This document shows, piece by piece, positions 12,206 through 23,005 of a stretch of 64,000 nt of DNA. Positions within the stretch are counted from its first letter, which is position 1, and every line of letters begins with the position of its first letter. The position numbers and the translations under genes were made by a program. The notes below the pieces were generated by a model. The model was not told the DNA's origin, did not search any database, and was given only the letters and a program-made list of their open reading frames with translations. This stretch comes from Zonotrichia leucophrys gambelii (taxonomy: Eukaryota > Chordata > Aves > Passeriformes > Passerellidae). The stretch is taken from assembly GCF_028769735.1 (NCBI RefSeq), contig NC_088193.1:5297814-5361813 (forward strand), given 5' to 3'.

Positions 12206-12884
12206 CCTGGCAGGAGCAGAGAAGGGCTCCCAGCCGTACGCCCTCCTGTCATTCCAAGACAAGCAGCTCAGCCGGGAAAAGAAGATTTAACTGTGTTTGC
12301 TTCAAAACCCCAAAATGAGTTCCCTCCCATCTGCTGGAGAGATTGATCTCCTCAGTCAGCCGTAAATCGCCCAAAAACTCCCTTGGAGCACTTAGGCAGG
12401 AGAGGGATGAGGCTGGGAATCCTGTGCTCTCCTAGGCTCGCATCCTGCAAGGACACTGCCTGGGAGCAGGTAAATTATCCAGCTTGGATATAATTATTTC
12501 AGCTGGTTAATTAATTTTCTAATTTCTTTTATCTGCAGGTAAAGGTCTTTTTATCCCAAAATGAGAATCCCAGATCCTCAATTCCTTATTCAGCTTCCTA
12601 AATAATGCTGACTCGGCATTACCATGAGTAGGAGACCCCTCTGCCATCACCGAGATCATGGACACCTCCAGGACAAACTTTGCACCTACTTAATGTCACT
12701 TTTAGGCACTGGACAGTGTCACACGGGAAGAGGAGGCTCTTGCAACAATGATGGAAGTAGTAAAATGCAGAAAATGCAGAACAAATAGTGGACATCCAAT
12801 ATCATGTGTGTTTGCAGCCCAGCCAAACCCAAGATATCCAACTGCCAGTGCTTCAAAGGTACAAATGTGAGATTTAGAGCTACA
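12206..12884. other. unique sequence, no gene seen
   Basis: AT-rich stretch near 12,480-12,540 (AATTATTTCAGCTGGTTAAT) with homeodomain-like motifs; otherwise nothing recognised. Confidence 0.4.
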
Positions 12885-12926
12885 GAATCACAGAGATACA
12901 GAGATATAGAGATACAGAGACATATA
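12885..12926 (+). repeat. (GATACA)n-like short tandem repeat
   Basis: Imperfect repeats of AGATACAG and AGATATAG over about 40 bp. Confidence 0.8.
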
Positions 12927-12989
12927 TAATCTTTTTTTTAAACTCTCAGGCTCATTAGTCCAGTTCAAGCTGTGTTGCTCCACTAAAAA

Positions 12990-13104
12990 GGCTCTGATGA
13001 TGCCAGTTTTATTCCCCACTGGTACCTTAGTTTTTCCTTTAATTTTTGCAAGTTGAAGTTTTCAAAGAGAACTGCTTAAAAGTCCGTTTCTATAAATCCA
13101 TTTT
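12990..13104 (-). repeat. local duplication, copy A (source-like)
   Basis: GGCTCTGATGATGCCAGTTT onward is the reverse complement of 11,810-11,924, with about six differences in 115 bp. Confidence 0.85.
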
Positions 13105-13696
13105 AACTAATTCCATGCAAACCCATGGAAGGTGCTCTCGGTATTGTTGATCCCAAACCTTCAGCAGGAGTTTAGTCCTTAAAAATCAGATTGGAAAATA
13201 TTGGGGTTGCTTTTTCAGCCTTTTAACCTAAAGCCTACTTTTGGTCCCTATTTTGGAGTTGCTTCTTTCCTCAGTGGAAGAGGAGATTTCTCCATGGCAT
13301 TTCAAAATCCTACAGGTGTTTGCAAAGGCTGGGCATTCAGAGACAGTGGAAAGGAATGCAAGTTGTCTGAATTTTGCTGTGGCATTTCCTACTGAATGCA
13401 AACTGCAAAATAATTGGGGACTGGAGATGCTCGTGGCTATTCAGAATGGCAGGATAAAAGAATAATTCTTTTCTGTGAACAATCACCAAACAAATCACTC
13501 CTGAGCATATGCTCAGACAAATTAGAAGGAAAACCAGAAAGGCCCAAACGGGGCAGTCATGGTACACGAAATGCAGGAGACAGGAATTCCCAAATGAATG
13601 GAATGGAAGCTGCTCAGCCCAGGAAAGGGGCAGAGGGTAACTGGGAAGGTGGGAGTCAGAGGGGAGCAGTCGTGGGGTGAGTCCTAAACATAAAAA
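13105..13696. other. unique sequence, no gene seen
   Basis: No repeat, exon or RNA recognised. Confidence 0.45.
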
Positions 13697-14172
13697 GAAC
13701 CTGGAGCTGCTGGACAGATTTCAAAGGAGACAATAAAGAAGCTCCAAGGGCTGGAGCCCCTCTGCTCTGGAGCCAGGCTGGGAGAGCTGGGGGTGCTCAC
13801 CTGGAGAGGAGAAGCTCCAGGGAGAGCTCAGAGCCCTTGCAGGGCCTGAAGGGGCTCCAGGAGAGCTGGAGAGGGACTGGGGACAAGGGATGGAGGGACA
13901 GGACACAGGGAATGGCTCCCACTGCCAGCGGGCAGGGCTGGATGGGATATTGGGAATGAGGAATTGTTCCCTGTGAGGGTGGGCAGGCCCTGGCACAGGG
14001 TGCCCAGAGCAGCTGTGGCTGCCCCTGGATCCCTGGCAGTGCCCAAGGCCAGGCTGGACAGGGCTGGGAGCACCCTGGGACAGTGGAAGGTGTCCCTGCC
14101 ATGGCAGGGGGTGGAATGGGATGAGATTTAAGGTCCCTTTCCAACCCAAACCATCCCATGACTCTGATGATT
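13697..14172 (+). mobile_element. CR1 retrotransposon, about 475 bp 3' end
   Basis: One of the two longest CR1 copies here. It starts at the ACCTGGAGCTGCTGGA block, runs through GGGAGAGCTGGGG, GCTCCAGGGAGAGCTCAG, GGGGCTCCAGGAGAGCTGGA, GATGGGATATTGGGAA, GGTGTCCCTGCCATGGCAGG and CCAACCCAAACCATCCCATG, and ends in ACTCTGATGA. It closely resembles the copy at 52,150-52,680, so both probably belong to one relatively young subfamily. The antisense 162-codon frame here is a by-product of CR1 sequence. Confidence 0.92.
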
Positions 14173-15397
14173 CCCTGGCTCTGATTCTGGCCTCACACCT
14201 TGCAAACACTCCTGGGATGTTCCTAAACCAGAGCCAGCTCTGCCTCTGCCCCAGCAGGCGATGTTATAGAGCTGCATCAGCACCACAATCTGAATTTCAT
14301 CTCCCTCAGGACAAATGCAATTGCTGGCACTGCAGGAGGTCCAGATGAGCCAGATTTACATGTGGGACATTCAGAGTGAGGTGAGATGTCCCTGTAACCC
14401 ACATAATTCCCTCCCTGTCCTGGCAGGTGGCACACACCTGAGATGGTGACAGCACTGGGACTGCAAGTGTGGGATGGAGATTTAGAAACCCAAATCCTTT
14501 CACTTTCAGATAAAAAATCCCATATCTTGAAAAGAAGCATCCCTATGGATCCCACAGCAGTTCCAAGTCCTGCACAAGCAGACAGACACCAGTGACCTTG
14601 TCTGTCTCGGCTGAGTCAGCTCCTGCCCAGCACATTCCCATCCTCACCTGGGTGCAATTCCCAGTGCTCCCCAGTGCTCCCCACCTTGTCTCCCAGCACC
14701 AAGGCCTCTCTGGGCCAGCTGTGAGGGATAAACAGCTGGAGACAGACGTGGGGAGGGAAAGTATCCGTGAGGAAAGTGATGGAAGCTGCCATGTGTCACC
14801 GAGCTGCAGCCGCTAAGGCTAATTGAGCCTTCAGGCCCTGTTCCTCCCCATGATGGGAGCAGCTGAGATTAATGAACAGAACCAACCTTTCCCTTCTTTT
14901 TATGGTCCTTTTTTCCTAGCAGTGTCTGAGCACGGCAGCAGAACCAGGATCAATAGGTGGGAAATGTAGGTAATAAGTGGCCTTTAGGAAGACAGCTGGG
15001 ACCTGCATGTCCTGCTCAGCTACAAATCCCAATCCTGCCTGACAGGCATAACTCTGGCACTCAGCTCCCTGGGCTGCTGTAAATCACGGGACAGAGGCCA
15101 ACAGCTGGAGCTGCTCTAAGGACTGAGTTCATCCCTCAGTCCCCACATAAGGAAGGAATTGTGGGGGCAGCAGGAGAGATGGCTGGAATGAGACCCTCAG
15201 AACATGGAAGGCTGGTTATATATCCACCACCTTTGGGGACATGTTTAAGCTCTGCCAGACCACATCCACTCTTGGCACCCACCAGTCAGTTTAACATAAG
15301 TACAATTAATGTTTGCAAAGGAGCCCCTGGGACAGCTTGGGATCCTGAAGCACCCTTCATTCCAGACTGGGAATGGTTGGAGAGAGAAAAGGCCAGG
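14173..15397. other. unique sequence, no gene seen
   Basis: No recognised repeat or exon. Overlapping short open frames only. Confidence 0.45.
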
Positions 15398-15657
15398 AAG
15401 AGGTCAAAGGAGAATAGCTTTAGACTGCCAGAAGGCAGGTGGGAAGAACTTGCTCCCTGTGAGAGTGCTGAGGCCCTGGCACAGTTTGCTCAGAGCAGCT
15501 GTGGCTGCCCCATCCCTGGCAGTGCCCAAGGCCAGGCTGGATGGGGCTTGGAGCAACCTGGGACAATGGAAGGTGTCCCTGCCATGGCAAGGGGTGGGAT
15601 TGGATGAGCTTTAATGTCCCCTTTCAATGCAAAGCATTCTGTGATGATTCGATGATG
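15398..15657 (+). mobile_element. CR1 retrotransposon, 3' fragment
   Basis: CTCCCTGTGAGAGTGCTGAG, GCCCTGGCACAG, CCCATCCCTGGCAGTGCCCA, GGAAGGTGTCCCTGCCATGG and a tail CATTCTGTGATGATTCGATG identify the plus-strand CR1 3' end. Confidence 0.9.
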
Positions 15658-15830
15658 ATGAGAGGGAGGAAGAACACGTTCTGATGGGTCAGACCTGTGA
15701 GCAGCATCACGTCCAGCTACAGCCAGCACCACCCATGCCAGACAACATAACCACACGTGATCCTCAGCCTCGTCCCGAGTGCCCCCAGCTCCTCAGAGCC
15801 CTGGCTGTCTATTCTATTTGCAGAGACTCC

Positions 15831-16223
15831 TGTGGCAGGGGGAATGATGAATCTGACTCCATGTTCTCAGAAGGCTGATTTATTACTTAATAATACCATA
15901 TTATATTAAAGAATACTATACTAAACTGTACAAAAGAATACAGAAAGGATACTTACAGAATGCTAAAAAGATAATAATAAAAACTCGTGACTCTTTCCAG
16001 AGTCTTGACCCAGCTTGGCCCTGATTTGCCAATGAGTGAAAACAACTCACAGCAGAATCCAATGAAACAATCACCTGTGGGTAAACAATCTCCAAACACA
16101 TTCCACATGAGCACAACACAGGAGAAGCAAATGAGATAATTGTTTTCCTTTTTTCTGAGGCTTCTCAGCTTCCCAGGAGAAAATCATGGGTGCAGGGATT
16201 TTTCAGAGAATGTGAATGCCACA
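15831..16223 (-). mobile_element. solo LTR (minus-oriented)
   Basis: Ends TGTGGCA and TGCCACA form an inverted repeat, giving about 393 bp. The reversed polyadenylation signal TTTATT at 15,879-15,884 and alignment with the LTRs at 11,454 (same orientation) and 54,740 (related, opposite orientation) fix the direction. The flanks (GACTCC and GGTGTC) do not match, so no target-site duplication is visible; it may have decayed, or an end may be misplaced. No retroviral interior is present. Confidence 0.82.
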
Positions 16224-16615
16224 GGTGTCCGGGTGGGAGGGCAGGGCAGCCCCCAGGAACAGCCCTACCCTGGCTGCAGCTCAGCCCCCCATGGGAGGGC
16301 AGAGGGTCGGGGCAGCAGGGCTGGGATGGCAAACCCAGCCCCTGCACCACTCCAGCTGGGAATGCAGGCAGCCAGGAGCTGTGTGTGGCCCGGAGTGCTG
16401 GTTGTTATGCGAGTCAGGCAGCTCTGGTGACAATTAGGCATGGCTGGGAGGCGGCGCAGGTGGCTGCCTGCACCTGGGGCTGCGCTGCAGGAACGCAGGG
16501 CTGCTCTGGGAGAGCTGCTCCCTTTGCTGCTCCCTGTCCCACTGCTCTCCTGAGTCACAAATCACGCCAGGGCCACATCATGGGTGGTTTATTGAGACTT
16601 CTCTCCACATAGCTC
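16224..16615. other. GC-rich unique sequence, no gene seen
   Basis: Frames are open on both strands over about 140 codons because the sequence is GC-rich. No domain is recognisable. Confidence 0.4.
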
Positions 16616-16619
16616 AGCC

Positions 16620-16656
16620 ACGTTTCACCGTTTCACATTTCACCATTTCACGTTTC
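16620..16656 (+). repeat. short TTTCAC-type minisatellite
   Basis: Four imperfect copies of a 9-10 bp unit with core GTTTCAC/ATTTCAC. Confidence 0.7.
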
Positions 16657-16699
16657 CCTCTGAGGAAGCCACCTGAGACAGGAGAAGTCTCTGCCTGTG

Positions 16700-17110
16700 C
16701 GGTGGGGATGGACTAATTAATCTCCTGGCCACCAAAAGCATCCCAAGTCCTGGCTAACGACCTTTCCCATCCTGTCGAGGCTTTAATCAGCTTGGAGTGC
16801 TGATTTCATACGGCTTCTGGAGGCTGGCAGGCTCCCTGGCAGGAGCATGGCCGCGGACTCCTCCAGACCTCTTTCTCTCCTCATCAGAGTTACTGTTTTG
16901 GGTAATGATGAAGCAGGGGAATTGATTTGAAGCCTAATGAATAATCAGCCACCATCAATAATTGTAATCACTAATCTGGTGCAATTAGAGGCAATTATAG
17001 TAAATGCAATTTCCTCCAGAGCTGCTAACGAACTGCAAAAATATGAATTGACTTGAACTGGCTGCCTGTGATTTATGCAGCCGCAAGATCAAGGATCCCA
17101 TTACACCAAC
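16700..17110. promoter_or_regulatory. candidate conserved non-coding element
   Basis: AT-rich, low-repeat sequence with many homeodomain-like cores: ACTAATTAATC near 16,712, CTAATGAATAATCAGCC near 16,934, AATAATTGTAATCACTAATC near 16,956. The density of TAAT cores and lack of repeat hallmarks suggest an enhancer under constraint. Not testable from one sequence. Confidence 0.33.
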
Positions 17111-17840
17111 AAAGGCTCTTAAAGGGACATGGAAGTTGCTTTGCCCCCCTTTTCCACCCCACCCTCCCAGCAAAGCCACCAAACTTTGGCCGGAATCCCA
17201 AGGTAGCGCCATGAAAGAGATCAATCCCCTTTTTCCTCTTCTTCCCCTTCAGTGCCACATCCAACTCCCACATCAGCTCCTGCAAAGCGAGGATAACTCA
17301 TGCCAGGAGAGGTGCCACACGCCACATCTCCACGTGGAGAGATTGCCACCTATTGGCACATCCACAGGGATGATGGAGATGCAGCAGCACCTCCAGATCC
17401 ACCAGGAGCACCAGGTTCCTGAGGGTTTGGAGATGGAGCAGCGATTTCCAGCTGCCTGTTATCCTCCCGGTGCTGCTAAAAGCGCTGTTTCAAAGCACCC
17501 TTTAATTTCAAGTGCCCGGGAGGACACGCACCAGCCTCAATTGGAAAAGGTGATAAGCACAAGAGCGGGATCTTAGGAGAGTTTTTGAGATGAAAAGAGA
17601 GCTCGCAGGCACTTTTTTCCTCCCGAATTGCAAGAGAAGCGGAAAGATCTCGAAGAAAAGCACAAACCACTTCCCAAAACAAAAAAGCTGAAGTCAGAGC
17701 CAAGAATTGAATTGAAAAGCACCAAAAGGAGCAATTTCAGAGATTTGGGGCAGGTCCCAAATTTTCTATAAGTTTGGGGACTCTACAAAACTCAATTTTG
17801 CATAGAAAACACTCAATTTTGACAAAGGTGGCTCTAAAGA
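17111..17840. other. unique sequence, no gene seen
   Basis: A 146-codon plus frame at 17,136-17,576 shows no domain and no splice or promoter context. It is regarded as chance. Confidence 0.45.
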
Positions 17841-17941
17841 AACCTGGTCTAGTGGAAGCTATCCCTGCCTGTGGCAGGGGGCTGGAAGGGGATGATCCTC
17901 GAGGTCTCCCCCAACCCAAACTAGTCTGGAACTCCATGATA
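17841..17941 (+). mobile_element. CR1 3' fragment
   Basis: AACCTGGTCTAGTGGAAGCT, GGCAGGGGGCTGGAA and CCAACCCAAACTAGTCTGGA in order, about 100 bp. Confidence 0.88.
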
Positions 17942-20900
17942 ACGTGGAGATTAATTAGATTTCCATTCTCAAAGCCCATTTGATGACAAGCCACGGGGGA
18001 ACAGCTCTCACCAGGCAGGTACACACGTTGAAGGGCACTGCATTTCCACAGTCTGTCCATTCCAAAGCTGGAGAGGCAGAAACCACTGGATCAGACATGG
18101 AAATGAAGCTGCCTCCATGAGCAACCCCCTACTTGATTCCAGCTATTATTCTCCTCAGAGTCAATAGCTTCCACTCTCCTGTCCATAAATCTTGATATTC
18201 ACCTCCCCAGAAATCAATAGCTGCCTATTATTGGTCTGTAATTGTTACAAAAATTTAATCAAGGGTCAATAAAAGAAAGGAACAAGTCTATTGCGGCGGC
18301 AGAACTTCCAACACAAAGTATTTCACTGCCCAATTATCCTCTGCTCCTGAATTTTGCTAATATTATTTATTATTCAGGCAACTACAACGCCCAGAAGACT
18401 CAATCTGAGCGGTGAACGATGTTCCTGCACAAGGAACAAAACTCCCACTGTTGCCCAAACCACTTGCAAGGCAAAGCACCAACAATATTGAACAGAAAAA
18501 GGTACAAACTGCTGGGGAAATGATCACTGCAATAAATCTGTGCCCAAAACTAAGCACCAAGCGAGCGTTGAGAAATTAAAAGACAAATGAGAGACTCGTT
18601 CCCAGAGGAAACACAAGTCGGCGGTAGCTGGTGGAAGCTGGGGATGTTCTTTTTCTAGGTGTATTTTGGAAATGCAAATTGGGTTTCTGTGCGAAATTGC
18701 TACTTCTGTGTAGATTATTGGATCAAATTCACCTTAAAGTAGAAAAAAAAAAAAAAAAAGAAAACAAAACAAAAAATGCACAGAAACTATTAGGAGAGAA
18801 AGGGATTAAAAAATCCTTTGTAATTTCCACCCAAATCAGTTCCAGGCGGTTGTTAGCTCTCCAGGCTTCATTTGTCTACATCTTGCAGTCAAAAAAAAAA
18901 AGGTGAGGAAAATAGCAGGGACATTAAAACAAGTCCAAATGTCTTTCAAAATAAGAATGATTGTCATTTTTGACCTGTGCCAGTACCAGTGACAATTTCT
19001 GAGAGGTTTGAAGGGGTGAGAAACTTTCTCACAGCTGCCACGTCCCACATTGCCACTTGGAAAAAAAACCACATTTCCAGGTTTCCAATAGGTTTGGAGA
19101 TGCTCTAACCTGGAGATCTCTCCTGATTCATTCTCCACTTGCCTTTTGTGCTTTAAAAATCAAATTTTAAAGCTTCCCATATATTCAGGATGTTTAGTCC
19201 ATGCAAAACACAAATGTCACAAACCTCCTTACAGGATGAAAAGCATTTGGTTGCATTTACAAGGAACTTTGGGAATTTTCCTAAGGCAGTCAAGGGTCAC
19301 TTTTGCTTCTCAAACTCCCCTTCCATTGATATCTGCTCAACATCCACCCTTCAAAATGCATGGAACCTAAACAATTCCAAACCTTAAATTCCCACAGGCA
19401 TTTTCCCTCAAAACAAAGCAGAGGTTGCATTTGTGCTCTAAGGCTTTTATGCCCGAGAAAGGATCTAAATAAAAGCATCACATAAAACCCCCTCAGAAAA
19501 CAACCATAAAAAGCCCCACCAAAACACCACCTTAAACAGATAAAATATAATTATCCAACAACAAATGGACTCCAAATAAGCAGGAGGAGCACAAGCATCT
19601 CCAAACCCACTAAAATTTCCAATTGCAAAACATTTTTCCCCCCTGTGGTGCAACGCAAGTAATAAATATGGAAATCTGTAAAGAAAGGAAAACCAGGGAC
19701 TCTGCTGTGTCTCACCAACAAAGTACAACACGGGTTTGGAAGGAAATGAGGAGCTTTATTCCTTTGCTGGCCTTTGATGGGCTCATGGTTTTGGGATATT
19801 GCTGGTCCATCACTGGACACAGCAGGTGCAGGGATATATGGAAAGCAGGAGATGAAGCAAAGCATCCTTACCTCCACAAACCCACCCCATCCCAAATCCA
19901 TAGGTTTGGAGCTTCATTCCACTCTCCCAGTCATATTTCCCACCAGTGACTTCCACAACCCAACTAAACCCTGATTAAAATGATATTTCCTTGGATTATG
20001 TATGTCTCATTTTGCCATTTCCCCAAGAACTCTGCCATATCCTCCTGCCAGGCTGCAGATGGCCAAACCCCCCCAAAAAAAGCTTTTTTAGAGCTGCTGC
20101 TCACTGCACATATCCAATCACAAAAACTCCCAAACCAGGATTAAACCCATAATTTGCTGCAAGTTGGTAAAAATTTGGCTTTATTTCAAATCAGACCCGA
20201 AGCTGAAGTTTTCTCCAAATGTTTTGCTGCTGGGCAAGTGGAGCATTTCATTTGCACACAACAATTTCTATTTGCTTCAGTTTTCCCTGTTTCCCAATTC
20301 TACATTGCGAGATGCAATCAGAGGAGGGAAAATAAAGCAATTAAAGGAATCGCATGAGATTCCCAGACGGCCACTGATACCAATCAGCTTCAAGAGGGTC
20401 TTGGCACCCAACCTGCAAAATATTTGATTTTCTGGAGTGGATTTGGGGTTTTTTTCCTTTGGTGAGTGGAGCTGGCACTCAGATCCGCTTTTGCATATAA
20501 AGAATGACAAGGATGCTCTAGAGAAGACCACAAGTGGCAACTGAGCTCCAGCTTTTTGTGATGTTTTTCCTATTGGTGCAACCTGGATTTATTCCCCAGA
20601 GCCTGAGGATCAGGTTTAGTCCTTCCTCAGCCTCTTGCTCTTTCCATGTTCATCCCTACCTTTATCTCCTCCTCCCAGAGCTCACGTTTACATCTCCGTG
20701 TAAGCAGCCGCGCCGGTAATCGCAAAGCAGCTTATTTTTAATTGTGCTGAAACCAAATTGTTATTTAAACTTCAGATCTTGCTTTTCTCCCCCAAGACCC
20801 CTTTAATTCCTCCCAGATGTTAATTATACTGAATCACAAAGCTGCAAAAATCTCAGGCTGGTTGAAGAAAGAGCCCCTCCAGCCTGATCCTGACGGGAAA

Positions 20901-21342
20901 TCAATGCCACCACCAGAGCTGTATCATCTACATCCATGCTGAGCTTTGGGAATGGCAACCACGAGGACAACACTTCCCAAAGGACCAAGGTGATTTTAGA
21001 GGTCCAATTCCCATTTTTCCACGCAATTCCCAGTCTAAGCTCCATTAATTCTTAATGAAACCTTGTGGTTTGCCAAATTTTCTCAGGATTTTGGAGCAAA
21101 GCCTCCAACCCATCAAGGCTGTTGTATCCTGGTTGTCTTCACCTTTGCTCTTATGCTTGATCCCCAATTTCTTTTTCCTTGGAGATGATGAGGAGTCAGG
21201 AGATGATCTGGAGGCAGCAAGGATTTTATCTGGGTGGATTTGGAATAATTTTCATATTTGAAAATACACATTTGGAATCTACAATTTCATATTTGCAACC
21301 AAACAACTTAAATGGAAATTCAGCCTCCTTCCACCAGGACAT
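17942..21342. other. unique AT-rich sequence, no gene seen
   Basis: A 3.4 kb stretch, AT-rich in places, with A-runs at about 18,740-18,758 and 18,891-18,901. The block at 18,140-18,350 (for example CTATTATTGGTCTGTAATTG) has the look of conserved non-coding DNA. No exon, RNA or transposon recognised. Confidence 0.45.
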
Positions 21343-21446
21343 ATTGGTCTAGTGGGATGTGTCCCTGCCCATGGCAGGGTGTTGGAACAAGAACATTTTT
21401 AATGTTCCTTCTAACACAAACCATTCTAGGGCTCCATAATTCCATG
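21343..21446 (+). mobile_element. CR1 3' fragment within inverted duplication
   Basis: TTGGTCTAGTGGGATGTGTC, CCCATGGCAGGGTGTTGGAA and ACACAAACCATTCTAGGG, ending in CCATAATTCCATGA. It forms the left half of an inverted-repeat arm. Confidence 0.88.
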
Positions 21447-21526
21447 AGATTAGTGGTTCACACAGAATAACACTTTTTTATCACAGCTGGACATGGGAAG
21501 CAGGACTTGCACCCAATTTCATCACT
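21359..21526 (+). repeat. inverted duplication, left arm (168 bp)
   Basis: Pairs with the reverse complement of 22,773-22,940. The match covers a CR1 tail and about 80 bp of non-CR1 sequence beyond it (GAGATTAGTGGTTCA, CAGCTGGACATGGGAAGCAG, ACTTGCACCCAATTTCATCA), so the CR1 was already in place when the segment was duplicated. Roughly 85-90 percent identical by eye. Confidence 0.88.
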
Positions 21527-22567
21527 TCAGATGTGTTTAATGTTGCTGCTGCTGTATTACTTTGCAGTTGGGATTGTTTTTTACTTTAAATACCCATCAC
21601 ATTAAGTCATGGCATTTTGGTGGCTGACTTGATAACCCTTAGGATATAAAAGAGAATGTGAAAAGTGCATAGAGAAAACTGTTCTCCCTTCTCCTCCCCA
21701 CCATGGTTCAGCAGCAGATATAACCCATAACAAATTGATTTGTTAGAACGAGAGAGACAGCACATGGTATTAAGAAATTATGAGTTATTAGGGAGCTCTA
21801 AAAGCCAAAAATCTGATACGTATAAACCACTGCTCTGAGCAGATGCCAAACCCTTTGGAACTCACAATGCACATGGCTACAACGCAGGTCCTGCAATCCT
21901 GCATCCGGGCTAAAAATACCAGAGAGCAGGGCCAAGCTCCATTTTTAAGCCCTATTCCATGCCAAACCCTCAATAGGGATGCTCCAGCTCCGATTTCCCT
22001 CCTGCTCATCACAGCTCTTCACAAATCAAAAGCATTCCCAATTTATTCCTCTCCTTTCCAAGCTCTGCGCTCCTCTCATCTGCTCAGCCTCGCAGAAAGC
22101 TCGTTAAACAATTCATTGCAAGCTCCTGGAATATAATGAGCAATGGGAGGGCTGGGAAGGCTGGTGCCAGCAGGCACACAGGGCTCTGCATTCCCAGGGG
22201 CTCTGCACCCCCAGGATGCTTGGGATGGCCCCAAACCCCACGTCTGGAAGTGGCCATCCTCTGCTCCAGGTGCTATGGAGAGGCTCGTGTCCCTGGGCAG
22301 GTGAGTTTAAGTGGTTTCTCTCCCTCCTGCTGTTAAGACAGGAGGTGCTTGGAGAAAATAAGAATAAAAAGAAGGCTAGGAATGCACAAGAGCAGGATGA
22401 AGCCCAGGGGAGCTGGGGCACGGCTGAGAGAGAACAGCCTGACCTCCACTTAAAGCCTGAGCAAAGTGCAAATAAACCACTGGCACAGGGCTGGTGTTCC
22501 CAGGATGCTCCTGCATCCCTCTGCTCTCCTCCAGCCACAATCCCAAACCTGCTTATCCCTGGGGGAA
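21527..22567. other. unique spacer of the inverted duplication
   Basis: No gene recognised. The 219-codon minus frame over 22,113-22,772 includes CR1 antisense sequence and has no domain. Confidence 0.45.
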
Positions 22568-22692
22568 TCACCATCCCTGGAGGTGTCCAAGGAGCTACTG
22601 GACATGCTCTGCTGTAGTTGACAAGGTGGGGATCAGCCACAGGTTGGATTTGATCTGAGATGTCTTTCCCAACTTTAAAAATTCTGGGATTC
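22568..22692 (+). mobile_element. CR1 3' fragment (divergent type)
   Basis: CACCATCCCTGGAGGTGTCC, AGGTTGGATTTGATCTGAG and CAACTTTAAAAATTCTGGGA resemble the CR1 type whose tail reads GGTCTTTTCCAACC then ATTCTATGATTC. Confidence 0.75.
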
Positions 22693-22772
22693 AGCAGCTC
22701 TTTAGCATGGGGGGGTTCTCCTGGGGAAGGTTGTTCCTCTCCTGCCCCACCACAGACACACAGCCCCTTCAC

Positions 22773-22940
22773 AGTGATGAAATTGGGTGCAAGTTCTGCT
22801 TCCCATGTCCAGCTGTAATAAAAAATCTTTATGCTGCATGAACCACTAATCTCATGGAATCATGGAGTCCTAGAATGGTGTGGATTGGAAGGAACATTAA
22901 AAATTGTCTTGTTCCAACCCTTTCCCATGGGCAGGGACAC
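22773..22940 (-). repeat. inverted duplication, right arm (168 bp)
   Basis: Reverse-complement partner of 21,359-21,526 and exactly the same length. The 1.25 kb spacer makes it a large imperfect hairpin-capable structure. Confidence 0.88.
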
Positions 22941-23005
22941 CTCCCATGGGACACAGCCCCTCCTGGTATCCAGCCAGGCATCCAGCACTGCCCCTCCCAT
23001 CCTTC
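22853..23005 (-). mobile_element. CR1 3' end, minus strand
   Basis: TCATGGAATCATGGAGTCCT, TGTGGATTGGAAGGAACATT, GTTCCAACCCTTTCCCATGG and GCAGGGACACCTCCCATGG are the reversed CR1 tail. The part up to 22,940 belongs to the inverted-repeat arm. Confidence 0.85.

Noticed and set aside
13721..14209. 162-codon minus-strand frame, Pro/Ser-rich
   Set aside because: Antisense of a CR1 3' end, as seen at the similar copy at 52 kb.
22113..22772. 219-codon minus-strand frame with Cys-rich start
   Set aside because: Includes antisense of a CR1 fragment at 22,568-22,692, has no domain, and the plus strand is open in the same place.
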